From assembly GCA_030066475.1 (NCBI GenBank), contig JASJBO010000318.1:1-8520 (forward strand): a DNA stretch of 8,520 nt, written 5' to 3'. Positions 1-7,249 of this stretch are shown one piece after another; the first letter of the stretch is position 1, and each line of letters opens with the position of its first letter. The position numbers were made by a program, and so were the translations under genes. The stretch comes from Myxococcota bacterium (GTDB taxonomy: Bacteria; Myxococcota_A; UBA9160; PR03). Below the pieces are notes generated by a model. That model searched no databases. It was not told the origin of the DNA and saw nothing but the letters and a program-made list of their open reading frames with translations.

Positions 1-2991
1 GCCTGCGGCATCGGGCGCTCGCACGAGCCCGCCGGCGAGGACGAGCAGAACCACTCGCTGATGCAGCAGACCGGCCGCCAGGTCTGCGTCACGTCGGGCG
101 GCGAGCGCACCTCGCGCGGCTGCTTCGACAACTCGAGCTGCGACACCGCCGCGGGCGAGACCTGCCCGATGCCGCTGCTCACCACCGAGCTCAGCGTGCC
201 GGAGAACTACGACCTGCTGCGCGGCGACGAGATCCTGGCCGAGGACACCTGCCCCGACGTGCGGCCCGGCAAGACGCTCCTGATCGGCGGCTACTTCGGC
301 GAGACCACCGACCTCACGACCTTCGATGCCACCGACTTCGACACGGCCGCGGCGAGCTCGCCGACCGAGACGGCCCGCGACTTCATCGACTCGATCGGCG
401 ACGTCGAGGCCTGGGGCGAGGGCTCGGCCCATCCGGTGTGGGTGTACAGCGAGCACACCGGGCCGCAGACCTGGACCGTCTACGTCGCGATGGACGACGG
501 CGAGTTCAGCGGCGGCGAGGACGGCGACCTCGTCGTGCTCGACAGCTACGACCTGGAGTTCGCCCCGACGATCGACCCGGCCCTCGACGAGACGCCGCCC
601 GGCGAGAGCACCCGGCGCTACCGGCCGCTGGCGACGGTCGACGGCCAGCCGGTCGACGTCTTCAACTACTCGAACGGCTTCTCGATCCAGAACCTCGCCA
701 CCGGCGCCGACGACACGGTGATCGACGTGGCCTTCGTGAACATGAAGGAGCGCGACAGCTGGAACGGCAACTGGTTCAACGACACCCGGATCACGGACGC
801 CCTGGGCAGCCAGCAGCTCGGCGTGTGCGGCGAAACGGCCGCCTGCGAGAAGCGCTGGAACGAGCTCAACGACCGTTGGGAGGCGGCGGCCACCTCCGTC
901 GGCCCGCTCCAGGACGACACCCCGCTGCGCTCCGACTGGGAGATCCTGGTCGAGAAGGCGCAGGCCCGCTACGGCCTGACGCTCACGCCTCCCGACGGCC
1001 TGCCCGCGGCCAACGCCCCCGGCGTGTGCTCGACGGCGGTCGTGTTCGACGTCACCGTGGAGGGCGTGGACCAGGTGTTCATGATGATCGACCGCTCGCT
1101 CAGCATGAAGGAGGACCGCGACCACCTGGGCGACACCCGCACGCGGCTCGACTGGGCCAAGGCCGGGGCGCGCGGCTTCGCGATGCTCCAGCAGTCGACC
1201 GGCGTCGAGGTGGGGCTGGGCTCGTTCGCCAGCTCGAGCAGCATCCAGTTCGGGCTGGCGCCGGTGGAGCCCGACGGCAGCGGGCTGCCGGGCGTCCACG
1301 AGATCGGCGACCTGGTCGATGCGATCGACGCGCTCGAGCCGAACGGCAACACCGCCATCGGCGACGCGCTGCTCGCAGCCGGCGACGAGCTCCTCGGCGC
1401 GGACCCCAACGCGGACCCGGCGCGCACGCAGGCGATCTTCCTGCTCTCCGACGGCCAGCAGACCGCGGGTGACGCCGACCCGCTCGACGCGGCGGCCCAG
1501 CTCGAGGCCGAGGACATCACGGTCTACACCATGCCGGTCGGCAACAACGCCGACGGCGAGATCCTGGCCCAGGTCTCCGACGAGACCGGCGGCGAGCTGT
1601 ACTCGGTCGAGGATCCGCTCGAGCTGCCCGCGGTGTTCGCCACCCTGTACGCGCGGGTGCGCGGCGAGACCCCCATCCTCGAGCGCTTCGAGTGGGTCGT
1701 CGAATCGGGCTTTGGCGGCGAGTTCAACTTCGAGTCCTTCCCGCTGCCCGTCGAGCAGGGCGCCACCATGCTGAACCTGATGCTGTCCGACGCCAACGAC
1801 GTGCCCGGCACCTGGGAGCCGCTGTTCACCCTGACCACGCCGAGCGGTGAGGGGCTCGGCCCCGTGGCCTACGAGTGGATCCAGGACGAGCTGTTCACGA
1901 TCATCCGCGTGCCGAATCCCGAGCCCGGGATCTGGCAGGTGACCTTCCTGAACATGGGCGGCCCCGACCAGCGCTCGATCGTCTGGGCGCATGCCGAGAA
2001 CGCCGAGCCCGACTGCTGGGCCGGCGTCACGCCCACGATCTCGACCGAGCTGCCCGACGGCGGCGTCGAGATCCGCGTCAGCTCGAACTGGGGCGCGCCG
2101 CTGGGCCGCGGCGTGGCCTACTCGGCGCGCGTGCGCGGGCCGCTGTGGCAGGAGCTGGGGGGCCAGGGTCCGTACGACGTGGAGCTGACGCTCGACGACG
2201 AGCTGAACGCCGTGGGGCACTTCAACCTGAACCTGGGGCGCGGCCGCTACGACGTGACCGCAATCTGCTTCGCGCTGCCGGGAGCGGCCCGCTACCACCC
2301 CGGCGAGCACTCCGACCTCGACAGCGTGCTGGAGCAGGGCCTGCCCTCGCCGTTCATCCGGGTGGCGCGCACCCACTTCTTCCTCGACGTCCCGAACCTC
2401 CCGTTCGACACGGGCACCTTCGACTGCGACCACGACGGGGTGAACGACTTCGAGGAGGGCAAGTTCGAGGACACCGACGGCGACGGCGTGCCCGACGCCT
2501 GCGACACCGACACGGACGGCGACGAGATCCCGGACGAGGACGAGGGTCCCGGCGACCCCGACGGCGACGGGATCCCGAGCTACGAGGACCCGGACTCGGA
2601 CGGCGACGGCGTGCCCGACGTGGAGGACAACTGCCGCCTCACGCCCAACCGCGACCAGGCCGACCAGGACGGCGACGGCGTGGGCGACGTCTGCGACAAC
2701 TGCACCGAGGTCGCCAACGCCGACCAGCGCGACACCGACAACGACGGCTACGGCACCGCCTGCGACCCGGACTACGACAACTCGGGGCTCGTGGGGCTGT
2801 CGGACTTCGTCCGCTTCCGGGCCGCGTTCGGCAGCCGGGAGGGCGACCGCCACTATGACCCCGAGGTCGACGCCGACGGGAGCGGGGGCGTGGGGATGCG
2901 CGACTTCAACGCGTTCCGGTCGCGCTTCGGGCTGCCTCCGGGCCCCTCGGGCGTGGTCCGCCAGCTCTCGGTCGGCCTCGCGCAGCCGTAG
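1..2991 (+). CDS. Exported VWA-domain protein, CLCA-like, with TSP3-type calcium repeats and dockerin-like C-terminus (5' partial)
   Basis: The frame is already open at base 1, so the gene starts upstream; the ATG at 61 is probably internal. The VWA domain (about 1066-1662) has a complete MIDAS metal site: DRSLS with Asp at 1090, Thr at 1351 and the Asp of SDG at 1450. Upstream, CEKRWNELNDRWE (from 844) and LRSDWEIL (925-948) resemble, from memory, the segment that links the metallopeptidase-type domain to VWA in CLCA proteins (LRSTWEVI in human CLCA1). Residues around 25-75, ending in NHSLMQ, may be the tail of that peptidase domain. After VWA comes a beta-sandwich stretch (about 1675-2400), then Asp-rich repeats and two dockerin-like loops. 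No C-terminal anchor is seen. I infer a secreted or surface protein binding Ca/Mg and possibly cleaving or anchoring matrix; whether an active peptidase exists depends on the missing 5' part. The VWA call is firm; the CLCA assignment is moderate. Confidence 0.85.
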   Translation, partial: ACGIGRSHEPAGEDEQNHSLMQQTGRQVCVTSGGERTSRGCFDNSSCDTAAGETCPMPLLTTELSVPENYDLLRGDEILAEDTCPDVRPGKTLLIGGYFGETTDLTTFDATDFDTAAASSPTETARDFIDSIGDVEAWGEGSAHPVWVYSEHTGPQTWTVYVAMDDGEFSGGEDGDLVVLDSYDLEFAPTIDPALDETPPGESTRRYRPLATVDGQPVDVFNYSNGFSIQNLATGADDTVIDVAFVNMKERDSWNGNWFNDTRITDALGSQQLGVCGETAACEKRWNELNDRWEAAATSVGPLQDDTPLRSDWEILVEKAQARYGLTLTPPDGLPAANAPGVCSTAVVFDVTVEGVDQVFMMIDRSLSMKEDRDHLGDTRTRLDWAKAGARGFAMLQQSTGVEVGLGSFASSSSIQFGLAPVEPDGSGLPGVHEIGDLVDAIDALEPNGNTAIGDALLAAGDELLGADPNADPARTQAIFLLSDGQQTAGDADPLDAAAQLEAEDITVYTMPVGNNADGEILAQVSDETGGELYSVEDPLELPAVFATLYARVRGETPILERFEWVVESGFGGEFNFESFPLPVEQGATMLNLMLSDANDVPGTWEPLFTLTTPSGEGLGPVAYEWIQDELFTIIRVPNPEPGIWQVTFLNMGGPDQRSIVWAHAENAEPDCWAGVTPTISTELPDGGVEIRVSSNWGAPLGRGVAYSARVRGPLWQELGGQGPYDVELTLDDELNAVGHFNLNLGRGRYDVTAICFALPGAARYHPGEHSDLDSVLEQGLPSPFIRVARTHFFLDVPNLPFDTGTFDCDHDGVNDFEEGKFEDTDGDGVPDACDTDTDGDEIPDEDEGPGDPDGDGIPSYEDPDSDGDGVPDVEDNCRLTPNRDQADQDGDGVGDVCDNCTEVANADQRDTDNDGYGTACDPDYDNSGLVGLSDFVRFRAAFGSREGDRHYDPEVDADGSGGVGMRDFNAFRSRFGLPPGPSGVVRQLSVGLAQP
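2422..2769 (+). repeat. Asp-rich calcium-binding repeats (thrombospondin type 3-like) within the VWA gene
   Basis: About seven imperfect copies of a DxDxDG-type motif follow one another: DCDHDGVND, DTDGDGVPDACD, DTDGDEIPDED, DPDGDGIPSYED, DSDGDGVPDVEDNC, DQDGDGVGDVCDNC and DTDNDGYGTACD. The later copies carry the CDNC-type cysteines of thrombospondin type 3 repeats. Such repeats bind calcium and act as a stiff stalk between a surface domain and the cell. At DNA level they appear as repeated gac-ggc-gac runs, which are prone to copy-number change and to assembly collapse. Confidence 0.85.
2764..2949 (+). other. Dockerin-like domain (two EF-type loops) with PPGPSG tail
   Basis: Two calcium-loop segments are followed by short helices: DYDNSGLVGLSDFVRFRAAFG (loop from 2770) and DADGSGGVGMRDFNAFRSRFG (loop from 2869), separated by a DRHYDPEV linker. 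The D-x-D/N-x-SG-x-V-x3-D pattern and the duplicated ...FG ending fit type I dockerin-like modules. The tail LPPGPSG follows directly; I recall similar tails on dockerin-like C-termini of Gram-negative proteins. No cohesin or scaffoldin is in the window, so a cellulosome role is not implied. Confidence 0.7.
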
Positions 2992-3054
2992 TCGCCCCTT
3001 GGGGGCTTGCGGCCACGCATCGGCGCTCCCGGCCACCTAGGTCGGGGGCGCTCG
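2992..3054 (+). other. Gap between gene 1 and gene 2
   Basis: This 63-base non-coding gap holds a short GC hairpin (GCCCC at 2994-2998, GGGGC at 3002-3006, loop TTG) without a T run, so it is not a convincing terminator. GGGGG at 3044-3048 lies six bases before the ATG at 3055 and is the only candidate ribosome-binding element. I see no recognisable promoter. Confidence 0.4.
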
Positions 3055-3147
3055 ATGCGTAGAGGGCTCGAAGACCGGGTCTGGACTGGAGCCGCCGCGC
3101 GGCTGCTGCTCCTCCTCCTCCTGACCGCCGCCGGCCCCTCCCGGGCG
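3055..3147 (+). other. Signal peptide of gene 2 (first)
   Basis: The charged n-region MRRGLEDR is followed by AAAR, a run of seven Leu and TAAG, then a PSRA cleavage site before ITIDEAAS. The Leu run is coded by a CTG/CTC triplet repeat at 3103-3123. Expected route: Sec export with signal peptidase I cleavage. Confidence 0.8.
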
Positions 3148-6100
3148 ATCACGATCGACGAGGCGGCGAGCGAGCTCGGCACCGCGCAGCTCACCGACCT
3201 GTCCGGCGCCGCAGAGCTCTTCTTCGTGCTCGATCTGGTCGACCCCGACCCCGTCGCGCTGGTCCTGCGCCTCGACCCCTCCGAGACCGGCGGCCCGATC
3301 CGGCTCGATGCGCTGCTGACCGACCTGACGGTGGTGGCGCTGCGCGGAGTCGATCTCGAGCTGCTCGGGGCGGGCGCGTCCTTCCGCCGGATCGGCGCCG
3401 TGCGCGACGCGCGCGGCCGGGATGGCCGGGTCTTCGCGGAGCCGGGCCGCGTCGCGGTGCGCTTCCCCACGCTCGTCCCGGTGCGCGAGGTCGAGCTGGG
3501 CGACCCCGGCGGCGACGGCGCGACGCCCTGGGAGATCGACCCGGCCGGCCTGGCCGAGCTGGGGCTGCGCGTGACGCCGGTGGTCGTTCCCGAGCCGGGC
3601 GGCCTGCTGGCGCTGGGGCTGCTCGGGCTCGGCGTCGCGCGGCGCCGACGCTGGGTGCCGGCGCTCGCGCTGCTGGTCGGGCTCGCGGGGGTGGCGCCGG
3701 CGGTCCGGGCCGCCGACGTGATCGTCAACAGCTCGGTCGACGGCAGCATCGGCTCGCTCCGCACCGCGCTCGAGCGCTTTGCCCGGCCCGGCGACCGCAT
3801 CGTGTTCCAGGTCGGCCAGGTGTTCCTGGACGATCCGCTCGAGGTGCCGCGCGAGCTGACCGGTCTCTCCATCGTCGGTCCGGTCGCGATCCGGCCCTCG
3901 GCGGGCCTGCGCGGCCTCTTCACGGTGCTGGCCGACAACGTGACGATCGAGAACGTCACGTTCCAGGACGTGAACGTGTTCACGGCCGGCTTCGGCGCGG
4001 TGCGCACGGGCGGTCTGGCCGTGCGGGGCTGCCAGTTCCGCGGCGACGCCTCGCTGTTCCTCGACCAGGCGATCGCCTGCACGATCGAGAGCAACCAGTT
4101 CCAGACCCAGCCCCGGGGCGACGACATCGTGCTCGGGCTGTCCCGGACCGAGTCGTGCGACGTGATCGGCAACACGTTCGACTCGTCGGTGCCGAACGAG
4201 ATCTCCGACGAGAGCAGCCTCGACCTCACCCTCCGCGACAACACGCTGGCGCACACGCTGTTCGCGGCGCCGCGCTCGGGGACGATCGAGGACAACCGGG
4301 CCGACCGTCTGCGGGTCTACTGGAGCGACTTCTTCGGGTCGCAGTCGCTGCGGATCGAGGGCAACACGCTGCGCTCGATGCGCGTGGTGCGCACCGACGT
4401 GACGATCCGGGACAACACGCTCGACGGGAGACCGGCCGGCGGCGCGAGCCCCCGGATCGTGGCGAGCCTGGTCAACAGCGATCCGAAGGGCGCCACCGGG
4501 CCCTTCCGCTTCGACGGGAACGACGTCCGCGGCGGCCGCCTCGGCGTGCTCTACTCGGAGGTCTCGGACGAGCGGTCGGGGGCCGGCTTCCTCACCGGCA
4601 ACCAGGTGCGCGACGCCACGGACACCGGCATGCGGGTGCTGCGCGCGCGCCGGACGGAGGTCGCCGGCAACACCGTCGAGGACTGCGGGCAGGGCACCGG
4701 GGGCGAGGGCATCGACCTGGCCCGCCCCGCCACGAGCGAGGTGACGGTGAGTGGCAACCAGATCCGCCGCATTCGGGGCGTCGGCCTTCGGGTGTCGGAT
4801 CCGGAGGGTGCCGCCGCGGTCTCCGGCAACCTCATCGAGGCGTGCCGCGCCGCCGGCGTCGAGCTGGTGGGCGGACCCGCGCGCACGCGGCTCGACCAGA
4901 ACACGATCCGACGCAACGACGGGCCCGGCGTGGACGTGCGCGACGCCGACGCCGAGGCGCGCATCGCGGGCGGCGCGATCCACGAGAACGGCAACGCCGG
5001 TGTGCTGGCCCGCAGCGGCAGCCGCTCGGAGATCACCCAGGTCTCGTTCCGCGGGAACGCGGGCCCGGGGATCGACCTGGTGCCGCTCGGCGTCACGCCG
5101 AACGAGGTCCTCAAGACCGCGAACGACGACCTCGACTGGCCCGAGGCGCTCCGGATCGATCCGGACACCGGCCAGCTCGTCGGCCTCACCGTCCCCAACG
5201 GGCGGGTCGAGGTGTTCGCGATCGAGTCCGGACCGCGCCAGGGCAACCCGGAGAACGGGGAGGGCGACCGGTTTCTCGGCGCGGTCGTCGCCGACGCCGC
5301 GGGTCGGTTCGCGTTTCCCGCCGAGGGAGCGCTCGACTGCGACGAGGTCGAGCGGCTGACGCTCACCGCGACCACCCCCGGCGCCGACCCGGTCACCTCG
5401 GAGTTCTCGCCCGATGTGGCCTGCGAGCCGCCGTCGTTCGTGATCGACCTCGGCGACCGCGAGGTGCGCTGCGCGCAGGATTGCGAGGAGGAGGTCTTCA
5501 GCGAGGGAACCTGCAGCGAATGCCGGGTGAGCTTCGACGACGGCACCGAGCTCGACTGCTCGGGAGTCGACTCCGTCTGCCGTCCGTTCGACGCTCTCTG
5601 CGAGCGGTGTGAGCTGACCGCCCCCGGGCTGTCGATCGACTGCACCGGCGCCCTGTGCGGCCGGGGGTTCTTCGAAGGCTGGCAGTGCGAGGGCGACGCC
5701 GGCGAGTGCGCCGCCGACTTCCCTGACGGCCGGTCCTTCTCGTGCCCGACCGATCTCGGCTGCACCACGGTGGTCACGCCGAGTGGGCTCGATCCCGCGG
5801 ACGCCGGCCTGGTGCGCGTGACCAAGGAGACGATCGATGGAGACGGGAGCTTCCTGTTCCCGATCCTCAGCACCCAGGGGCCCCCGATTGCCGAGGCCAC
5901 GATCCCGACGGAGGACGGCGTCGGCACCTCGATCGCCCAGATCGTCACCGCCGAGCCGGTGCTGATCCGCGAGCAGCTGCTGCCGCCGGCCGAGATCGCG
6001 GCGCTCGACTGCGTCGGCGCGCGACTGCTCGATGCGGTCGACGAGCTCTCGCGAGTGGTCGCGCCGCCGCCGGGAGCGACCACGACCTGCACCTGGGTGA

Positions 6101-7218
6101 ACCGGTTCCCGCCGCCCACCGACGTGCTGCCCAGCGGCGGGGTCCGCTTCCCGGAGACGGTGACCCGCACCGGGAGCTTCGGGCTGCCCCCGGGCCACCG
6201 GGTGGCCGTGGCGGGCGAGAACGGCTTTGCCATCGTCGACGTCGCGACCGGCCGCGTGCCGGTCGCCGGCCGCACGACCCTGGCGTTCCTGTTCCGGGGC
6301 TTCACGCTCGGCGCCTTCGTGCTCGAGAACCCGTTCGTCGAGGACGCCGACGGGCTCTTCAGCTACGGCGACGGCACCAGTCAGACGGTCTTCGATCCGG
6401 AGGTCGGCGAGTTCGGGCTGACCCTGCTCGGCTTCGAGGCGGCCGCCGACGCCTTTCACCGCGGCGGCGACGAGACGGTCAACTCCGCCTTCCTGGTCGC
6501 GAGCGCCGGGGTCTCCGAGCTGTCGATGGCGATCGCCGAGTTCGGCTCGACCATCGACAGCCGGCTCGTGGCGACCTTCGACCAGTTCGGCGGCTTCAGT
6601 GCCCCGGCGCTCGCGACGGGCTTCGTCACGGCCGACGGCTCGCACCTGCTGGCCGCGAACAACGCGGGGATCCTGTACCTGCTCGACCTGGCGGCCCCAC
6701 GCGGCACCGCCGCGACGGAGGTCGGGCAGGTCGGTCGCTCGCCGCGCCGGCTGCGCTGCGCGTCGGGCCTGTGCGCCGTCTCGGACTTCGCGCTCGACCG
6801 GCTGACCCTGATCGCCTGGGACGGCGGCGCGAACGCCTCGATCCTGGGCGACATCGCCTCGAGCCAGGGGCCGCTCGGCATCGACGTGCGGCCGGCGAAC
6901 GGCGCCGTGTCGATCGCCAGCGCGGGGTTCTTCGATCAGACCGTGCGCGTCACCGACGTGACGACGGCCGGGCGCGTGCTGGCCGACGTGGCGCTGGCGG
7001 CGCCCGAAGGCTGCGTGGACCCCGCCTACGCGATCTGGCTGCGCGACGCGGCACAGAGCGTGGCGGTCTCGTGCAACGGGAGCGACGCGATCGCCGTGAT
7101 CCCGAGCGCCGACTTCGCGCCGGCCGGGCGCGATTTCGCGTGCGGCCTGGGCTTCGAGGGCGCGCTGGCCGCGCTCGCCATCCGCGGCTTGCGCCGGCGC
7201 CGCCTGCCGGCGCGCTGA
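3055..7218 (+). CDS. Large exported fusion: PEP-CTERM protein joined to beta-helix / Cys-rich / propeller-like surface protein
   Basis: Start chosen at ATG 3055 because it gives a clean signal peptide (MRRGLEDRVW..., seven Leu, TAAGPSRA, cleavage near residue 31) and has GGGGG six bases upstream; the TTG at 3007 only adds charged residues. Order, in residues from this Met: small beta-rich domain 32-175; PEP-CTERM motif 177-199 (VPEP, hydrophobic helix, RRRR); second signal-like segment 200-219 ending AVRA; right-handed beta-helix 221-680 with repeated [GDQ]N-x-[FLVI] turns; Ig-like stretch about 685-790; 14 cysteines in residues 806-903; prealbumin/CnaB-like domain about 918-1022 (VTKE start, CTWVN end); propeller-like repeats about 1023-1349; and CGLGFE plus hydrophobic helix plus RRRR at the end. 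I infer a surface protein. The internal sorting signal suggests two mature products or a mutational fusion of two genes. Function is unknown beyond surface location. Confidence 0.85.
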   Translation: MRRGLEDRVWTGAAARLLLLLLLTAAGPSRAITIDEAASELGTAQLTDLSGAAELFFVLDLVDPDPVALVLRLDPSETGGPIRLDALLTDLTVVALRGVDLELLGAGASFRRIGAVRDARGRDGRVFAEPGRVAVRFPTLVPVREVELGDPGGDGATPWEIDPAGLAELGLRVTPVVVPEPGGLLALGLLGLGVARRRRWVPALALLVGLAGVAPAVRAADVIVNSSVDGSIGSLRTALERFARPGDRIVFQVGQVFLDDPLEVPRELTGLSIVGPVAIRPSAGLRGLFTVLADNVTIENVTFQDVNVFTAGFGAVRTGGLAVRGCQFRGDASLFLDQAIACTIESNQFQTQPRGDDIVLGLSRTESCDVIGNTFDSSVPNEISDESSLDLTLRDNTLAHTLFAAPRSGTIEDNRADRLRVYWSDFFGSQSLRIEGNTLRSMRVVRTDVTIRDNTLDGRPAGGASPRIVASLVNSDPKGATGPFRFDGNDVRGGRLGVLYSEVSDERSGAGFLTGNQVRDATDTGMRVLRARRTEVAGNTVEDCGQGTGGEGIDLARPATSEVTVSGNQIRRIRGVGLRVSDPEGAAAVSGNLIEACRAAGVELVGGPARTRLDQNTIRRNDGPGVDVRDADAEARIAGGAIHENGNAGVLARSGSRSEITQVSFRGNAGPGIDLVPLGVTPNEVLKTANDDLDWPEALRIDPDTGQLVGLTVPNGRVEVFAIESGPRQGNPENGEGDRFLGAVVADAAGRFAFPAEGALDCDEVERLTLTATTPGADPVTSEFSPDVACEPPSFVIDLGDREVRCAQDCEEEVFSEGTCSECRVSFDDGTELDCSGVDSVCRPFDALCERCELTAPGLSIDCTGALCGRGFFEGWQCEGDAGECAADFPDGRSFSCPTDLGCTTVVTPSGLDPADAGLVRVTKETIDGDGSFLFPILSTQGPPIAEATIPTEDGVGTSIAQIVTAEPVLIREQLLPPAEIAALDCVGARLLDAVDELSRVVAPPPGATTTCTWVNRFPPPTDVLPSGGVRFPETVTRTGSFGLPPGHRVAVAGENGFAIVDVATGRVPVAGRTTLAFLFRGFTLGAFVLENPFVEDADGLFSYGDGTSQTVFDPEVGEFGLTLLGFEAAADAFHRGGDETVNSAFLVASAGVSELSMAIAEFGSTIDSRLVATFDQFGGFSAPALATGFVTADGSHLLAANNAGILYLLDLAAPRGTAATEVGQVGRSPRRLRCASGLCAVSDFALDRLTLIAWDGGANASILGDIASSQGPLGIDVRPANGAVSIASAGFFDQTVRVTDVTTAGRVLADVALAAPEGCVDPAYAIWLRDAAQSVAVSCNGSDAIAVIPSADFAPAGRDFACGLGFEGALAALAIRGLRRRRLPAR
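3586..3651 (+). other. Internal PEP-CTERM sorting motif
   Basis: Codons at 3586-3597 read VPEP. They are followed by GGLLALGLLGLGVA and by RRRR at 3640-3651: the Pro-Glu-Pro, transmembrane helix and basic-tail order of an exosortase recognition signal. This motif normally forms the very end of a protein; here the frame continues with TGG at 3652 for another 1188 residues. Confidence 0.85.
3652..3711 (+). other. Internal second signal-peptide-like segment
   Basis: Directly after RRRR comes WVPALALLVGLAGVAPAVRA, a hydrophobic core ending in an A-x-A-type site (AVRA, Ala at 3709). The next residues, ADVIVNSSVDGSIGSLRTAL, are typical of a mature beta-helix protein N-terminus. With the preceding four Arg as a basic n-region, this fits a signal peptide or signal anchor. 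GTG at 3655 is a possible start for a separate downstream gene, but no ribosome-binding site is visible. Confidence 0.65.
3715..5090 (+). other. Right-handed parallel beta-helix domain
   Basis: The mature start resembles the V-x-S-x-D-x2-GSLR-x-AL opening of many beta-helix surface proteins. Asn-containing turns then recur at roughly coil length: GNTFDSS, DNTLAHT, GNTLRSM, DNTLDGR, GNDVRGG, GNQVRDA, GNTVEDC, GNQIRRI, GNLIEAC and QNTIRRN, ending at GNAGPGIDLVPLG. This is the PbH1/NosD-like pattern. No polysaccharide lyase or hydrolase catalytic motif is evident, so an adhesive or structural role is as likely as an enzymatic one. Confidence 0.8.
5434..5763 (+). repeat. Four-fold cysteine-rich protein repeat in gene 2
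   Basis: Fourteen Cys codons lie between 5470 and 5763. Three units share C-x10/11-C-x4-6-C around a beta-hairpin-like core: ECRVSFDDGTELDC (Cys 5521, 5557), RCELTAPGLSIDC (5608, 5641) and ECAADFPDGRSFSC (5707, 5743). A degenerate first unit reads SFVIDLGDREVRC (Cys 5470). Unit length is about 29-33 residues. I infer disulfide-bonded hairpins in the periplasm or outside the cell; I do not recognise a named family. Confidence 0.6.
7141..7215 (+). other. C-terminal Cys-containing sorting/anchor signal of gene 2
   Basis: The protein ends with CGLGFEGALAALAIRG, then LRRRRLPAR and the stop. A Cys-Gly start, a hydrophobic helix and an Arg cluster at the extreme C-terminus fit the tripartite Cys-type anchors (MYXO-CTERM / rhombosortase-like classes) rather than PEP-CTERM. 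The exact class cannot be set by eye. Confidence 0.65.
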
Positions 7219-7243
7219 GCGGGGCGGCCCGACGCGATACCCT
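7215..7243 (+). promoter_or_regulatory. Candidate leaderless promoter of the methyltransferase gene
   Basis: TACCCT at 7238-7243 matches the TAnnnT form of a -10 element and ends six bases before the A of ATG 7250, the spacing expected if transcription starts at the start codon. A weak -35 (CTGAGC, 7215-7220, sharing TGA with TTGACA) sits 17 bases upstream and overlaps the stop of gene 2. No Shine-Dalgarno sequence lies before 7250, which agrees with a leaderless message. This is inference from pattern and spacing only. Confidence 0.35.
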
Positions 7244-7249
7244 GGGCGC

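Noticed and set aside
2994..3006. Hairpin GCCCC-TTG-GGGGC as a terminator of gene 1
   Set aside because: Only five pairs, no T run, and such short GC palindromes are common by chance at this composition.
3007..3054. TTG at 3007 as the start of gene 2
   Set aside because: It adds 16 polar residues ahead of a good signal peptide, and its upstream G run is only one base away from the codon.
3103..3123. CTG/CTC triplet repeat in the signal peptide as a phase-variation switch
   Set aside because: Slippage would be in frame and only change the Leu run length; seven Leu codons is ordinary for a signal peptide.
4155..5612. Long Arg/Pro-rich frame inside the beta-helix region
   Set aside because: Out-of-frame shadow of GC-rich codons; no hydrophobic or domain structure.
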